Source of the DNA: JASGDN01 sp049840815 | GTDB lineage: Bacteria; Chloroflexota; Chloroflexia; Thermomicrobiales; UBA6265 | Reading direction: 5' to 3' | Length of the DNA stretch: 64,000 bases | Assembly: GCA_049840815.1 (NCBI GenBank) | Contig: JASGJI010000005.1 | Location: 124,001 to 188,000 of the forward strand | Shown here: positions 63,402 through 64,000 of the stretch, piece after piece | Numbering within the stretch: position 1 is the first letter of the stretch | Layout: each line of letters starts with the position of its first letter | Translations under genes and position numbers: made by a program | Notes under the pieces: generated by a model | The model's input: only the letters and a program-made list of their open reading frames with translations | Told to the model about the DNA's origin: nothing | Databases searched by the model: none

Positions 63402-63897
63402 CGGAGGGTACCCCGACGCGCATGAACCCAGATGCGCCGACGTCATTCCAGGCAGATTGATGCGGTGGATTGCCTGCCAGCGTGCATGAAAACCAAGGCG
63501 TGGGTGTCATCCCGAGCGGAGCGATCAATACACGGGGATGGCATTCACGGTGTGGCGGAGTGGCATCGGACCGACACGGGGTCTGTCCCTACGAAAGAAT
63601 GCCCTGTACGTAGGGAGTCCTGGACGACGCCGAAGGATCGCGTGTCGGTCCGGCCTCCCCACCCTTCACCCGGATTCGGCATGACATCTCTCATACGACC
63701 CGATCCCTCAACACGCTCCATCATGCGTCAGTCCACGCGAATGGACCGCTTGCTCGGGATGACACGCAATGCGCCTGTTCTGAGAGCAGTCAGCATGATG
63801 GGGTAGATGCAGGCCGCCCCATGGCCTTCCAGACATTCCGCCAGCCCGATGCTGCCATGGAGGGCGGAGAGCCGGGTTGCGAGCCAGCAGGCTCCCG
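63402..63897. other. 496-base convergent gap with nested repeat
   Basis: Mostly filled by family A copy A7 with a nested palindromic insert. No coding sequence is supported in the remainder (63402-63504, 63765-63897). Confidence 0.6.
63505..63764. repeat. Family A element A7 with nested palindromic insert
   Basis: Ends TGTCATCCCGAGC and GCTCGGGATGACA (63752-63764) are perfect. The element is 260 bases, 100 longer than other copies. Within it, CGGACCGACACG (63567-63578) and its complement (63641-63652) enclose a second pair, TCCCTACG (63586-63593) and CGTAGGGA (63609-63616), so an 86-base palindromic unit of family C type seems inserted. Confidence 0.75.
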
Positions 63898-64000
63898 TCA
63901 GCCGAAGATGAACGTCGGCAGGAAGGCGAGGATACCGCCCGTCTCCCGGATCACGTAGGAAAACTCCTCGCCGGACCACGGGCGGATCGGGCTGTCCGGT
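63898..64000 (-). CDS. C-terminal end of an unidentified protein (partial)
   Basis: The last 34 codons of a minus-strand gene entering from outside. The visible end, with IRPWSGEEFSYVIRETGG followed by a hydrophobic ILAFLPTFIFG and a TGA stop, has normal codon character and converges on the GH13 gene across repeat A7. Too little is present to name it. Confidence 0.5.
   Translation of the reverse strand, partial: PDSPIRPWSGEEFSYVIRETGGILAFLPTFIFG

Overview
The window is GC-rich bacterial chromosome with dense, mostly housekeeping gene content and no rRNA, phage, transposase or CRISPR. The best guess is a Chloroflexota genome of the Thermomicrobia/Sphaerobacter kind. Pointers are a fused HemC-HemD, a DarA-type c-di-AMP receptor, an F420/LLM-type oxidoreductase, an RqcH/NFACT protein, solute-binding proteins with Tat-like leaders, frequent GTG and TTG starts, and four-cysteine forms of L28, L31 and L32. 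This placement is inference from gene content, not from a search.

Layout. 1-2817 (minus): 2H phosphoesterase (cut by the window edge), amidohydrolase and a stand-alone ABC ATPase. 3335-10329 (plus): a sugar ABC importer (Tat-type binding protein and two permeases, no ATPase) followed by a GH38 alpha-mannosidase. 10714-12459: recJ. 12707-17775 (minus): haem cluster hemCD-hemB-hemE followed by a 2-hydroxyacid dehydrogenase. 18274-19398: rplU-rpmA-rpmE. 19583-24292: VOC protein, divergent XRE regulator and a degenerate PfkB-like protein, queG and an enolase-superfamily enzyme. 24489-26441 (minus): GH51 arabinofuranosidase and rpmB. 26970-32696: degV, recG, rsmD-coaD and a coiled-coil protein. 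33041-39211: yceD-rpmF-fabH-fabG-accC-nusB-acpP, a ribosome and fatty-acid cluster. 39764-50157: tatC, then rqcH (minus), gmk (plus), and def, priA and ppc (minus). 50421-54381: GNAT, S9 peptidase and LLM oxidoreductase. 54626-59228 (minus): M20 peptidase, darA, inositol-phosphatase family, tsaD and rimI. 59642-64000: small membrane protein, tRNA-Leu(CAA), zinc-ribbon protein, DinB-like protein, GH13 glucosidase and the 3' end of one more gene.

How parts work together. The Tat-type leader of the sugar-binding protein fits with the tatC gene in the same window. The GH38, GH51 and GH13 enzymes and the importer point to growth on plant or microbial glycans. hemCD, hemB and hemE cover the steps from aminolevulinate to coproporphyrinogen III. 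yceD, rpmF, fabH, fabG, accC and acpP follow the widespread linkage of ribosome assembly with lipid synthesis.

The most interesting non-coding signal is two families of dispersed inverted-repeat elements. Family A (about 160 bp, ends TGTCATCCCGAGC / GCTCGGGATGACA, strong inner palindrome) has five two-ended copies, and four of them fill convergent gene gaps. Family B (GA-rich arm, 100-220 bp spacer, CT-rich arm) lies in co-directional or divergent gaps and abuts stop codons or promoters. Two family B copies sit directly upstream of the promoters of ribosomal-protein operons, and each of those promoters is followed by a short leader hairpin with a T-run.
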